A stretch of 64,000 nucleotides of DNA from an uncultured Eubacteriales bacterium (lineage in GTDB: Bacteria > Bacillota > Clostridia > Oscillospirales > CAG-272): NCBI GenBank assembly GCA_905201895.1, contig CAJKPX010000001.1, forward strand, positions 60,977 to 124,976, given 5' to 3'. The position numbers and the translations under genes were made by a program. Numbering within the stretch: position 1 is the stretch's first letter; each line of letters opens with the position of its first letter. Under the pieces are notes generated by a model, which had not been told where the DNA came from, made no database searches, and worked only from the letters and a program-made list of their open reading frames with translations. This document shows positions 25,974 to 34,207 of the stretch, piece after piece.

Positions 25974-26881
25974 TATGCCTTCAAAATCTCGTCCTTGCGG
26001 GCGAGAATCTCATCGCTCAAAAGCTCGCGCTCGACAGCATCGAAGCCAATTCGCTCAATCGTGTCGGCAAGTCGCTCACCGCTCACGCCGCGTTCCTTGA
26101 AGAACAGAATCGTCTTTTCGATAAAGGATAAAACCTCCTCGCGGTCAAAGAACACGCCGCCGATCGCTCTGCCGCGCGCACATTTCTTGCCCCATCTGCC
26201 GCCTACGTAAATGCGATAGCCGTCGACCTTTTCCTCAAAGGCACCGAACGGACATTTTGAAAGACATCTGCCGCAGCGATTGCAGGTCTCGTCGATCATG
26301 ACCTTGCCGTTTTGCACCGAAACCACACGGATCGGGCAAGCTGCCTCGACCTGACAGGTCTTGCAGCCGCGACATTTATCATAATCAACCTTCACGATGC
26401 GCTGCCCGACGATTCCGAGATCGTTCAGGTCAGGCTTTGCGCAGTTGTTGGGGCAACCGCCCACGCCGATCTTGAATTTGTGCGGCAGCTTGACCTCATG
26501 GTAGCCCTTGTAGAAACGCTCATGAATCTCGGCAGAAAGACCGAAGGTGTCGATCAAGCCGAACACGCAGGTGGTTCCCTTACAAGAGACCACAGGACGT
26601 ACCTTGGGTCCCGTTCCGCCCGTTTCGAGTCCACCCTCGCGCAAAAATTCACGCAGCGGCTCGATGTTGGCATACGGAATTCCCTGAATTTCAATCGTCA
26701 TGCGCGTGGTCATTGCAACCTCGCCTTTTCCAAAGCGCTTTGCCGCCTCGGCAATGTGGATTGCCTCCTCCGAGGTGATCTTGCCGTTGCGCGTGATTAC
26801 GCGTGCATTGAAGCAGTCCTCGGTGGTCTTATCGCGCAGAAAGCCAAGTCCCTTGACTCTTTGAATATCTTGCGGTGTCAT
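25973..26881 (-). CDS. Siroheme/4Fe-4S sulfite or nitrite reductase-like protein with ferredoxin domain
   Basis: 302 residues from the ATG after AAGGAG; an upstream in-frame codon at 26911 lacks a ribosome site. An N-terminal ferredoxin-like half domain (to about residue 85) precedes the siroheme/4Fe-4S motif, CKGTTC ... GGCPNNCAKP (C-x5-C and C-x3-C), then two 4Fe-4S motifs CRGCKTCQVEAACP and CNRCGRCLSKCP, and a C-terminal helical part. The layout matches the small anaerobic sulfite-reductase-type proteins of Clostridia, close to AsrC. Likely six-electron reduction of sulfite or nitrite, but its translation is coupled to an iron-chelate-type importer, so another substrate is possible. Confidence 0.87.
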   Translation of the reverse strand: MTPQDIQRVKGLGFLRDKTTEDCFNARVITRNGKITSEEAIHIAEAAKRFGKGEVAMTTRMTIEIQGIPYANIEPLREFLREGGLETGGTGPKVRPVVSCKGTTCVFGLIDTFGLSAEIHERFYKGYHEVKLPHKFKIGVGGCPNNCAKPDLNDLGIVGQRIVKVDYDKCRGCKTCQVEAACPIRVVSVQNGKVMIDETCNRCGRCLSKCPFGAFEEKVDGYRIYVGGRWGKKCARGRAIGGVFFDREEVLSFIEKTILFFKERGVSGERLADTIERIGFDAVERELLSDEILARKDEILKA

Positions 26882-26907
26882 TGTTTTCTCCTTGCTGTAA
26901 TTGATTC

Positions 26908-28905
26908 TCACTTTTTATTTTTGATTTTCTCCATGCACAGCCCACATCTCGCAGGCAGATAGATCTGCAGGCGGGATACGCCGTCCGGATACTTTTTCGT
27001 GTGATATTCGTAATCCTCGGAAATGCGGTTCCATCCGCCGAAGCGCTCGGCATCCGAGGAGAGAATCACGCGGTATTTGCCCTCTGTGGGCATCGGCAGA
27101 TAGTAACCCTCGTAGGATCGTTCGGGGTTAAAGTTGATCGCAAACACCAATCCATCTCGCTCGTAAACGAGCACCTGCAGGTCGGCGTCGAGGAACAGAC
27201 ATTTCGGCGGCTTGCGGAAAAAGCGGTGCTCACGCAGTAGGTGGATCATATCACGGTCAAATGCCTGCAAATATCCATATTTCAGGTTGGTATCGTCGGC
27301 AAGATGCCATTGACGGCGGCAATAGAAATAGCTCCAGCCGTTTCCCTCACGCGGAAAATCAATCCATTCGGGATGTCCGAATTCATTTCCCATAAAGTTG
27401 AGATAGCCCTCACCGCCGAGCGTCATGGTGACCATTCGCATCAGCTTGTGCAGAGCAATTCCGCGTTCAATGATCGGATCGTTGCTCGATTTACACATAT
27501 CGGTATACATTTTACTGTCACACAGGCGAAAAATCGAGGTCTTATCGCCAACGAGTGCCTGATCGTGCGACTCGACGTAACCGATATATTTCTCCATCGG
27601 GCGCCGCCCCGTAAGCTCCCCCCAAAGCTGCCACATGCTCCATTGCTCGTCGGGCACCTCGCGCAAAAGCTTGATCCACATATCGGGGTTTCCCATCGAA
27701 AGACGGTAGTCAAACCCGATTCCGCCCTCATGGATCGGCAGACACATGCCCGGCATTGCCGACATATCCTCCGCAATCGTGATGGCATGCGGATTGACCT
27801 CCCGAATGAGCGCATTGGCAAGCTGCAGATAGGTGATCGCCTCTGTGTCGGTGTTGAGCGAGAAATACTTGGAATAGTCGGTAAATGCAACACCAAGACC
27901 GTGATCATGGTAGATCATAGAGGTCACACCATCAAAGCGGAACCCGTCGAAACGGAATTCGGTCATCCAATATTTGAGGTTGGAAAGCAGAAAATGGATG
28001 ACCTCGTTTTTATTGTAGTTGAAAAGCTTGGTGCCCCACGTCGGATGATCGCCGCGTGCCCCCTCGTGGAAGAACTGATAGGTTGTGCCGTCGAACTCGT
28101 TGAGCCCCTCAGCGGTGTTTTTGACGGCATGGGAATGCACCACGTCGAGCAGAACGGCAATTCCCATGCCATGCGCTGCATCAATCAGTGCCTTGAGTTC
28201 GTTCGGAGTTCCATAGCGTGAGCAGGAGGCAAAAAAGGAGGAGACCTGATAGCCGAAGGAGCCGTAGTAGGGGTGCTCCATGATTGCCATGATCTGGATG
28301 GTGTTGTATCCAAGCTCACGGATACGCGGAAGAATATTGTCACGGAATTCCAGATAGGTGCCGATCCCCTCGCGCTCCTGCGCCATGCCAACGTGACATT
28401 CGTAAATATAGACGCCCTCTTTTTGTGGCACAAAGCCATCGTTTTGCCAATCGTAGATCGGCTCGTCGATGATCACGCCGCACCAGGCAGCGGTGTTGGG
28501 ATCCTGCTCCACGCGACGGATATAGAGCGGAATACGCTCGAGGAGCTGCTCTCCCTTTTGCACGATCGTCTTGACGCGACAGCCATCCCAAAGCGCATTC
28601 GCACCGTCAATCTGAATCTCAAAAACGCCATTTCCAATCGGTTCGAGGCGCCAATCGAGCCATCTCCAGCCCACCATATCGCCCGTGAGATAGAGTGCGT
28701 CGGCAGCGGGTGCCCACTCACGGTAGACCCATCCCTCTGCGGTGCGGTGAAAACCGAAATATTCATATCCGTTTGCAAAATCGCAAAGGCGTCCACGTGC
28801 ACCAACCAGCTCGCTTTTTTTATTTTTGAAATTCTCCATTCTCTGCAAAATGTCTCTCTCAAAATGCAGAAGCGCCGGATCGTATTCAAAAATTTTATAG
28901 CTCAT
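26908..28905 (-). CDS. glgB: 1,4-alpha-glucan branching enzyme (GH13)
   Basis: 665 residues from the ATG after GGGAGG; the upstream extension reaches into the -10 region and is rejected. Layout: N-terminal CBM48 (EYFGFHRTAEGWVYREWAP), GH13 barrel with LLDVVHSHAVKN, FRFDGFRFDGVTSM (nucleophile Asp), TIAEDMSAMPG (acid Glu), YVESHDQAL (His-Asp), and an all-beta C-terminal domain. The motif forms resemble eukaryotic-type GH13_8 branching enzymes more than E. coli GlgB. It introduces alpha-1,6 branches in glycogen. First gene of the operon that continues with the siroheme reductase; other glycogen genes are absent. Confidence 0.94.
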   Translation of the reverse strand: MSYKIFEYDPALLHFERDILQRMENFKNKKSELVGARGRLCDFANGYEYFGFHRTAEGWVYREWAPAADALYLTGDMVGWRWLDWRLEPIGNGVFEIQIDGANALWDGCRVKTIVQKGEQLLERIPLYIRRVEQDPNTAAWCGVIIDEPIYDWQNDGFVPQKEGVYIYECHVGMAQEREGIGTYLEFRDNILPRIRELGYNTIQIMAIMEHPYYGSFGYQVSSFFASCSRYGTPNELKALIDAAHGMGIAVLLDVVHSHAVKNTAEGLNEFDGTTYQFFHEGARGDHPTWGTKLFNYNKNEVIHFLLSNLKYWMTEFRFDGFRFDGVTSMIYHDHGLGVAFTDYSKYFSLNTDTEAITYLQLANALIREVNPHAITIAEDMSAMPGMCLPIHEGGIGFDYRLSMGNPDMWIKLLREVPDEQWSMWQLWGELTGRRPMEKYIGYVESHDQALVGDKTSIFRLCDSKMYTDMCKSSNDPIIERGIALHKLMRMVTMTLGGEGYLNFMGNEFGHPEWIDFPREGNGWSYFYCRRQWHLADDTNLKYGYLQAFDRDMIHLLREHRFFRKPPKCLFLDADLQVLVYERDGLVFAINFNPERSYEGYYLPMPTEGKYRVILSSDAERFGGWNRISEDYEYHTKKYPDGVSRLQIYLPARCGLCMEKIKNKK

Positions 28906-28969
28906 AAAAGCCTCCCTTGTTCTTTTGTGCGCCAACGGCAAACAAAATGCGTAACATATATCCAACTCT

Positions 28970-28998
28970 ATTATATCACCATTTTGTAAACATTTCAA
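28970..28998 (-). promoter_or_regulatory. Sigma-A promoter for the glgB operon
   Basis: Minus strand TTGAAA (28998-28993), 17-bp spacer, TATAAT (28975-28970). Confidence 0.82.
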
Positions 28999-29015
28999 TA
29001 TTTTTTACTTTATTA

Positions 29016-29044
29016 TTGCAAAATCCAAAAAAAAATAGTACAAT
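29016..29044 (+). promoter_or_regulatory. Sigma-A promoter for the M28 peptidase
   Basis: TTGCAA (29016-29021), 17-bp spacer, TACAAT (29039-29044). Divergent from the glgB promoter, about 20 bp apart. Confidence 0.75.
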
Positions 29045-29078
29045 AAAGGAGATCAAAACAGAAATACGGAGGACTATG

Positions 29079-30308
29079 ATGGACATCACCAAGATCAGCA
29101 ATATCTTCAGCGACACCGCCTACGTTCGCACGGGTGGCAGCGACGCTGAAAAGGAATGCGCCGGTTATCTCGAAAATCTCTGCCGCGAGATGGGTCTTGA
29201 CGCGTATCAGGAAAAATTCGAGGTCGACATGGCAACGATCGAGCAGGCAGAGCTTTGGATTGACGGCGAGCAGATTCCCTGCCGCGGCTATCTCTGTGCG
29301 GGCAGCTCCGAGATTGAGGCACCTCTTTATTATCTTCCCAACACAGATCCACTCTCACTCTCGCTCTGCAAGGGCAAGATCGTGATGATCGACACCTATC
29401 TCGGATATTGGATTTACCGCGATTTGCTGGAGAACGGCGCGGTCGGTTTTATCACGTACAGCGGTGATGTGGCGCATCCCAACGATGACATTGATCAGCG
29501 CGAGCTGCGCTCCTACGTGAGCCTCGGTGACAAAATTCCCGGGGTCAATCTCAATGTTAAAGACGCCGTGAAGCTCATTGAACGCGATGCTAAAAATGCG
29601 CGGATCGTGCTGCGCCAGAACGAATACAAGGGGACCTCGCAAAACGTAATCGCAGAGCTGCCCGGCGAGAGCGACGAGATCATCGTGCTCACCGCGCACT
29701 ACGATTCCACCTCGCTCTCCACGGGTGCCTATGACAACATGTCGGGCTGCGTTGGTCTTTTGGGCATTGCCGAGTATTTTCTCGCCTGCCCGCACCGCTA
29801 CGGTCTGCGATTGGTGTTCTGCGGCAGTGAGGAGCGCGGTCTTTTGGGTTCCAAGGCATACGTTGCCGCACATGAGGAGGAGCTGAAAAAGGTTGTGCTG
29901 AATATCAATCTCGATATGATCGGCTGCACGATGGGCAAATTCATCGCGTGCTGCACCTCGGAGGAAAAGCTGGTGCACTACATCTCCTATCTCTCCTCTG
30001 AGGCAGGCTTTGGTGTCTCTCCCTATCAGGGCGTTTATTCGAGTGACTCCACCCCCTTCGCCGACAAGGGCGTTCCTGCGGTCTCCTTTGCACGGATTGC
30101 ACCGAGCAACACCGCAACCATTCACAACCGCTACGACACCCTCGCGGTGATCAAGCCCGAGCAGATCAGACGCGACGTTGATTTTCTCATTGCCTTCACC
30201 GATCGCATGGCATGCGCGGCTCGCTGCCCCGTGGCACGCGAAATGCCAGACAACATGAAGGAAAAGCTCGATCATTACCTTTGCAGAAAACGTCCACCGA
30301 AGAAATAA
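29079..30308 (+). CDS. M28 family metallopeptidase
   Basis: 409 residues. A PA-type insertion (about 80-190) splits the N-terminal part from the zinc peptidase domain, where the two-zinc site is visible: LTAHYDS (His, Asp), GAYDNMSG (bridging Asp), CGSEERGLLGS (catalytic and ligand Glu), NLDMIG (Asp) and TIHNRYDT (His). Family members release N-terminal amino acids from peptides. No signal peptide, so it acts in the cytoplasm. ATG at 29079 is 6 nt after GGAGG; the adjacent ATG at 29076 is too close to it. Flanked by its own promoter and terminator. Confidence 0.92.
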   Translation: MDITKISNIFSDTAYVRTGGSDAEKECAGYLENLCREMGLDAYQEKFEVDMATIEQAELWIDGEQIPCRGYLCAGSSEIEAPLYYLPNTDPLSLSLCKGKIVMIDTYLGYWIYRDLLENGAVGFITYSGDVAHPNDDIDQRELRSYVSLGDKIPGVNLNVKDAVKLIERDAKNARIVLRQNEYKGTSQNVIAELPGESDEIIVLTAHYDSTSLSTGAYDNMSGCVGLLGIAEYFLACPHRYGLRLVFCGSEERGLLGSKAYVAAHEEELKKVVLNINLDMIGCTMGKFIACCTSEEKLVHYISYLSSEAGFGVSPYQGVYSSDSTPFADKGVPAVSFARIAPSNTATIHNRYDTLAVIKPEQIRRDVDFLIAFTDRMACAARCPVAREMPDNMKEKLDHYLCRKRPPKK

Positions 30309-30315
30309 ACAAAAT

Positions 30316-30365
30316 AAAAAGCATCCTCAAGAAAAGGCAAGCGCCGATCCTCGGGGATGCTTTTT
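30316..30365. terminator. Bidirectional intrinsic terminator
   Basis: AAAAAGCATCC ... GGATGCTTTTT enclosing a long loop, between the M28 gene (+) and the SGNH hydrolase (-). Confidence 0.82.
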
Positions 30366-30385
30366 CAATTTTGATTTTGGGTCTC

Positions 30386-31063
30386 TTATCCTTCGATTGC
30401 TTCAAACAAGCGACGCGCGATCATTTCCATGCCGTAGTCACTCGGATGCACGCTGACGCCCTTGTGCTCAAACTGTCCGAGCGCCATCGTTTTGGGATCA
30501 CGCTCCAGATCACAAAGATGGCAGAAGGTGTAGCCCTCCTCCTGTGCGATCTCGCGGATCATACCGTCTCTCGGGTCATTTTGCCAAAAGCTGTCGGTCA
30601 CGATCACGCGTGTGCTTCCCTTTGTAACGAAATATCGGATCATTTCGGCAAATTGCGGCTTGCATGCAGGTGCAGATCCCTTGGGCATATTCTCTCCGAT
30701 CCGCACGATCACAATATCGGCACCGAAATCGCGGGCATCGGAATATTTCTCTGCAAGGATTTCCGGCGTGCGCTCGTATTCTCGCTCCCATCCGGCAAGC
30801 TGCGCGATGCAGTAATCAGGCTCACCGTATGCTTCGGTCAACATTGCCACGAGCTTGTGGACATAGTCATTCTCCTCACTCGATGCTGCCATTCCCCAAT
30901 CACCAAACCAGCCGATGTCAGCCTTCGGTGCATGCCACGTAATCGAATTTCCAATGAATAAAACGCGGTATTTCCCGCCATTTTCAACAATTTTCACAGG
31001 ACCGCGGGTCAATTGATTTGCCGCAGAAACGCTGTTTTGTGCTTCGTTCTTTGAAATACTCAC
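30386..31063 (-). CDS. SGNH/GDSL family hydrolase
   Basis: 225 residues from a GTG preceded by GGAAGGAG. Block I FIGNSIT gives the nucleophilic Ser; VIVRIGENM is the oxyanion Asn block; VSVHPSDYGM carries the catalytic His. The Asp normally three residues before that His (DxxH) is replaced by Val here, so the triad is either completed by another residue or reduced to a dyad. Such enzymes deacetylate carbohydrates or cleave small esters. No signal peptide. It follows the purC terminator and may have a weak promoter of its own that I cannot locate. Confidence 0.82.
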   Translation of the reverse strand: MSISKNEAQNSVSAANQLTRGPVKIVENGGKYRVLFIGNSITWHAPKADIGWFGDWGMAASSEENDYVHKLVAMLTEAYGEPDYCIAQLAGWEREYERTPEILAEKYSDARDFGADIVIVRIGENMPKGSAPACKPQFAEMIRYFVTKGSTRVIVTDSFWQNDPRDGMIREIAQEEGYTFCHLCDLERDPKTMALGQFEHKGVSVHPSDYGMEMIARRLFEAIEG

Positions 31064-31087
31064 AATGTATCTCCTTCCCTTAAAAAA

Positions 31088-31133
31088 GGACGGTGGCCAT
31101 GCAGCCCGCAAGGCAGAGCATGGCTTACCGTCC
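31088..31133 (-). terminator. Terminator after purC
   Basis: GGACGGT..CCATGC / GCATGG..ACCGTCC stem, followed on the minus strand by CCTTTTTT. Confidence 0.82.
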
Positions 31134-31142
31134 ATTCTTTGA

Positions 31143-31826
31143 TTATCTGTTCAAAATCAGCTTGGTCAGCTCAACGGGATCCACGATCACGCCGTCCTTG
31201 TAAACACGCATGTTGCCCGAAGCGATCTCGTCGATCAGGATCACCTCGCCGTTGTTGTAGCCAAACTCAAACTTGATATCCCAAAGATCGAGACCGATCG
31301 TTTTAAGATCGTCTGCAACGATCTTGGTGATCTTGAGCGTTTGCGCCTTCATGCTCTCAAACATTTCAAGCGACATAACTCCAAGAGCTGCCAGACCCTC
31401 ACCCGTTACGAGCGGATCACCCTTTTCATCATTCTTGAAGGTGCACTCAACGTAGCCACCCTCCAGAGGCGTGCCGTCCTTGATATATTCGCCGTATCTG
31501 CGGATAAAGCTACCCGTTGCAACGAGACGGCAGATCACCTCAAGACCGTGACCGAATACCGCACCGGGAAGCACCTCCATGGTGGCGTCCTCGATGTTTG
31601 CGCTCACGTAGTGGGTTTTTACGCCTGCCTTCTTGAGCATTTCAAAGTAGTAGACCGAGGTTTGCAGATTTGCCTTGCCAATGCCCTCGATGGTGAGTCC
31701 AACGGTGTTTTCACCCGGATCAAACACGCCGTCCTTGCCGGTGCAATCATCCTTGAACTTGAGCAACACGTTGCCGTTGTCGAGACTGTAAACGTCCTTG
31801 GTTTTTCCAACGTAAACCTTTTTCAT
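31143..31826 (-). CDS. purC: Phosphoribosylaminoimidazole-succinocarboxamide synthase (SAICAR synthetase)
   Basis: 227 residues from the ATG after AAGGAG; the earlier in-frame ATG at 31901 lies upstream of the promoter -10. Signatures: GKTKDVY and DDCTGKDGVF at the N-terminus, ICRLVATGSFIRRYG, and DIKFEFGYNNGEVILIDEI. It joins aspartate to CAIR in de novo purine synthesis using ATP. It stands alone here, away from the rest of a pur operon, with its own promoter and terminator. Confidence 0.96.
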   Translation of the reverse strand: MKKVYVGKTKDVYSLDNGNVLLKFKDDCTGKDGVFDPGENTVGLTIEGIGKANLQTSVYYFEMLKKAGVKTHYVSANIEDATMEVLPGAVFGHGLEVICRLVATGSFIRRYGEYIKDGTPLEGGYVECTFKNDEKGDPLVTGEGLAALGVMSLEMFESMKAQTLKITKIVADDLKTIGLDLWDIKFEFGYNNGEVILIDEIASGNMRVYKDGVIVDPVELTKLILNR

Positions 31827-31872
31827 ATCAAAAGCTCCTTTTCCGCTTTTCGGTTTTAGAATTACGGAAAAT

Positions 31873-31901
31873 ATTATATCACATTTCCCTTCTTTTTTCA
31901 A
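31873..31901 (-). promoter_or_regulatory. Sigma-A promoter for purC
   Basis: Minus strand TTGAAA (31901-31896), 17-bp spacer, TATAAT (31878-31873). The leader of about 45 nt shows no purine riboswitch. Confidence 0.82.
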
Positions 31902-31989
31902 TATTTTTCTCGCTTTTTATTAAAATTTTTTTCACAAAACGGTTTCAGCTTATAATTAAAAAATATTCCTTTACATTTGTAAATTATTA

Positions 31990-32018
31990 TTGACAAATTG
32001 AAAAATATTGTGTATAAT
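31990..32018 (+). promoter_or_regulatory. Consensus sigma-A promoter for the XRE-type regulator
   Basis: Perfect TTGACA (31990-31995), 17-bp spacer, perfect TATAAT (32013-32018), in very AT-rich DNA. Confidence 0.88.
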
Positions 32019-32044
32019 AGAAATGACCGAAAGGAGGTTATAGC

Positions 32045-32653
32045 ATGTATATCAACTATCAAAAGCTATGGCAGCTTCTGCTGGATAAAAAGCTGAACAA
32101 AAATGACCTGATCCAGATGTGCGGCATCAGCTCACGCACGGTGGCAAAGCTCACGAAAAACGAGTCGGTGACTACCGACACGCTCCTGCGAATTTGCGAC
32201 GCGCTGGAATGTGACCTTTCCGATATTCTGCAGGTTACGCGTGATGCCCCTCAGCGTTCCCTTTACGAGGTCTACAAGGAGCAGCGCGTGCTCGCTTCCG
32301 AGGATGAATTCTGCAGACTGTACGAGCTTGAGCATAATGGAATCAAATACCGCATCAAAGAAGTAAAAAGGAAAGCAAGCAAGCGCGCGGTCATTCATTG
32401 CCGCGGCAACAGTGTGGTATGGCAGCAGCTCTACCCTGCGGGAATTACCGCAACGTCGGAGGTGACGGTGATCACCGACCTCTCATTCGTTGACAGAGAT
32501 CACGTTTGCCTGCTGATCATCGACGGCAGCACCGTTGGAATTACGGGTCAGGACGAGGGAGCGTTTCTTTCTTCAAGTCGCCCGTGGGAGCCCGGCAAGC
32601 TCTACGTGATGTCCGCATCGAAATTCAAAATCTTTTCCCCCACGTTTGCTTAA
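32045..32653 (+). CDS. XRE-family regulator with an unrecognised C-terminal domain
   Basis: 202 residues. Residues 1-65 are a Cro/CI-type helix-turn-helix (LIQMCGISSRTVAKLTKNES, then TLLRICDALECDLSDIL), as in the short YozG-like XRE proteins. Residues about 70-202 form a mixed alpha/beta domain (VIHCRGNSVVWQQLYPAG, LIIDGSTVGITGQDEG, GKLYVMSASKFKIF) that I do not recognise. A full AAAGGAGG site and a perfect promoter suggest strong expression unless repressed, perhaps by itself. No partner gene is adjacent in the same direction. Confidence 0.82.
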   Translation: MYINYQKLWQLLLDKKLNKNDLIQMCGISSRTVAKLTKNESVTTDTLLRICDALECDLSDILQVTRDAPQRSLYEVYKEQRVLASEDEFCRLYELEHNGIKYRIKEVKRKASKRAVIHCRGNSVVWQQLYPAGITATSEVTVITDLSFVDRDHVCLLIIDGSTVGITGQDEGAFLSSSRPWEPGKLYVMSASKFKIFSPTFA

Positions 32654-32680
32654 CAGGAAGCAACAACGCGAAGAACCACA

Positions 32681-32753
32681 AAAAAGAGAGCAAAAGCACC
32701 TCTCCGAGCCAACCGTAAAACGGTGCGCTTTTGAGGGCTTTTGCTCTCTTTTT
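32681..32753. terminator. Bidirectional intrinsic terminator between the XRE gene and hisIE
   Basis: 17-bp stem AAAAAGAGAGCAAAAGC / GCTTTTGCTCTCTTTTT enclosing a smaller ACCGTAAAACGGT hairpin. Ends the his operon on the minus strand. Confidence 0.9.
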
Positions 32754-32782
32754 CCTTGCAAAATACGTAAAAAGTGAAAAAA

Positions 32783-33430
32783 TCAGGTCATCTTTTCCTG
32801 CTTGACCTTGTGGTCAATCACATGTCTGGAGGCAAGCTCGCGATGGATATCATCGAGCGAAATGCCCATTTCGATCATCAGGACCATCACATGATAAACG
32901 AGATCGGAAATCTCATAAATCGTTTCCGCCTTGTCCCCTGCCTTGCCCGCGATGATAACCTCGGTTGACTCCTCGCCAACCTTTTTCAGAATTTTGTCAA
33001 TTCCCTTTTCAAAAAGGTAGGTGGTGTAGGAGCCCTCTTTTTTGTCGATCTTTCTGCCGCGGATCACCTCCATGAGGGCATCCAGCGAGAATGCGGAGAG
33101 CTTGTCGCTTTCAAACACATAATCGTTGAAGCAGGAATCGGCACCCGTGTGGCATGCGGGACCGTCTTTTTTCACGAGCACGGTCAAAGCATCGCGGTCG
33201 CAATCCGCCATGATATTCACGATATGCTGGCGATTGCCCGAGGTTTCGCCCTTTCTCCAAAGCTCCTGCCGCGAGCGCGACCAGAAGCAGGTCATCTCCT
33301 CGCGAATGCTGATCTCGAGCGATTCGCGGTTCATATACGCCACCGTGAGCACCTTTTTGGAATCGGCGTCGACTACAACGGCGGGGATCAACCCCTTTTC
33401 ATCAAATTTCAGTTCGTCAATATTGAGCAT
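32783..33430 (-). CDS. hisIE: Bifunctional phosphoribosyl-AMP cyclohydrolase / phosphoribosyl-ATP pyrophosphatase
   Basis: 215 residues. HisI part (1-110): FWSRSRQELWRKGETSGN, DCDRDALTVLV and Cys-His metal ligands in GPACHTGADSCF. HisE part (about 115-215): KKEGSYTTYLFEKGIDKILKK and KVGEESTEVIIAGK. It carries out steps 2 and 3 of histidine synthesis. Last gene of the operon, 18 nt after hisF, before the shared terminator. Confidence 0.96.
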   Translation of the reverse strand: MLNIDELKFDEKGLIPAVVVDADSKKVLTVAYMNRESLEISIREEMTCFWSRSRQELWRKGETSGNRQHIVNIMADCDRDALTVLVKKDGPACHTGADSCFNDYVFESDKLSAFSLDALMEVIRGRKIDKKEGSYTTYLFEKGIDKILKKVGEESTEVIIAGKAGDKAETIYEISDLVYHVMVLMIEMGISLDDIHRELASRHVIDHKVKQEKMT

Positions 33431-33448
33431 GATAGTTCCTCTTTTCGG

Positions 33449-34207
33449 TTAAATTCTGACTCCGATTCCATGATCGGAAAGTGTGCGCTTGAGATCCTTG
33501 ATATCAACCTCTCCAAAATGGAAGATCGAAGCAGCAAGCCCTGCATCCACTCCGGGGAGCGTTTGGAAGAGCTTGATAAAGTCCTCGGCACAGCCTGCGC
33601 CGCCCGAAGCAATGACGGGAACGTCGACCACGCGGCAGACCGCATCGAGCATTTCCAGGTCAAAGCCGCGCTTGACCCCGTCTGTGTCAATGCTGTTAAG
33701 CACGATCTCCCCTGCCCCTGACGCAACGCCTCGCTTGATCCATTCAATCGCGTCCATGCCCGTGTTCTCGCGTCCGCCCTTTGCAAAGACACGGAACACG
33801 CCGTCTACGCGCTTGACGTCGACCGAAAGCACCACGCATTGGTCGCCGTATTTCTGTGCCGCCTGCCGGATCAGATCGGGATTGCGGATTGCACCCGAGT
33901 TGACGCTCACCTTATCGGCACCGCATTTGAGCACGCGGTCAAAATCCTCAACCGTGTTGATACCGCCGCCAACCGTGAGCGGAATAAAAATCGTTTTGGC
34001 AACCTCACAGAGAATATCGGTGAAAAGCGCACGCCCCTCGGCAGATGCGGTAATATCGTAGAAAACAAGCTCGTCAGCACCGTTGTCGCTATAAAACTGC
34101 GCAAGCTTGACGGGCGAGGATACGTCGGCAAGCCCAAGGAAATTGACTCCCTTGACCACGCGACCGTCCTTGACGTCAAGGCACGGAATGATACGCTTGG
34201 TGATCAT
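33449..34207 (-). CDS. hisF: Imidazole glycerol phosphate synthase, cyclase subunit
   Basis: 252 residues, full length. Half-barrel repeats with catalytic Asp in IIPCLDVKDGRVVKG and in VVLSVDVKR; phosphate loops VGGGI and SGGAG. It condenses PRFAR with ammonia delivered from HisH to give IGP and AICAR. Overlaps hisA by 4 nt. Confidence 0.97.
   Translation of the reverse strand: MITKRIIPCLDVKDGRVVKGVNFLGLADVSSPVKLAQFYSDNGADELVFYDITASAEGRALFTDILCEVAKTIFIPLTVGGGINTVEDFDRVLKCGADKVSVNSGAIRNPDLIRQAAQKYGDQCVVLSVDVKRVDGVFRVFAKGGRENTGMDAIEWIKRGVASGAGEIVLNSIDTDGVKRGFDLEMLDAVCRVVDVPVIASGGAGCAEDFIKLFQTLPGVDAGLAASIFHFGEVDIKDLKRTLSDHGIGVRI

Noticed and set aside
26882..29015. Cobalamin or other riboswitch controlling the FecBCD-type genes
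   Set aside because: The importer genes have no leader of their own, being packed behind the reductase and glgB; the glgB leader of about 60 nt shows no conserved riboswitch core.
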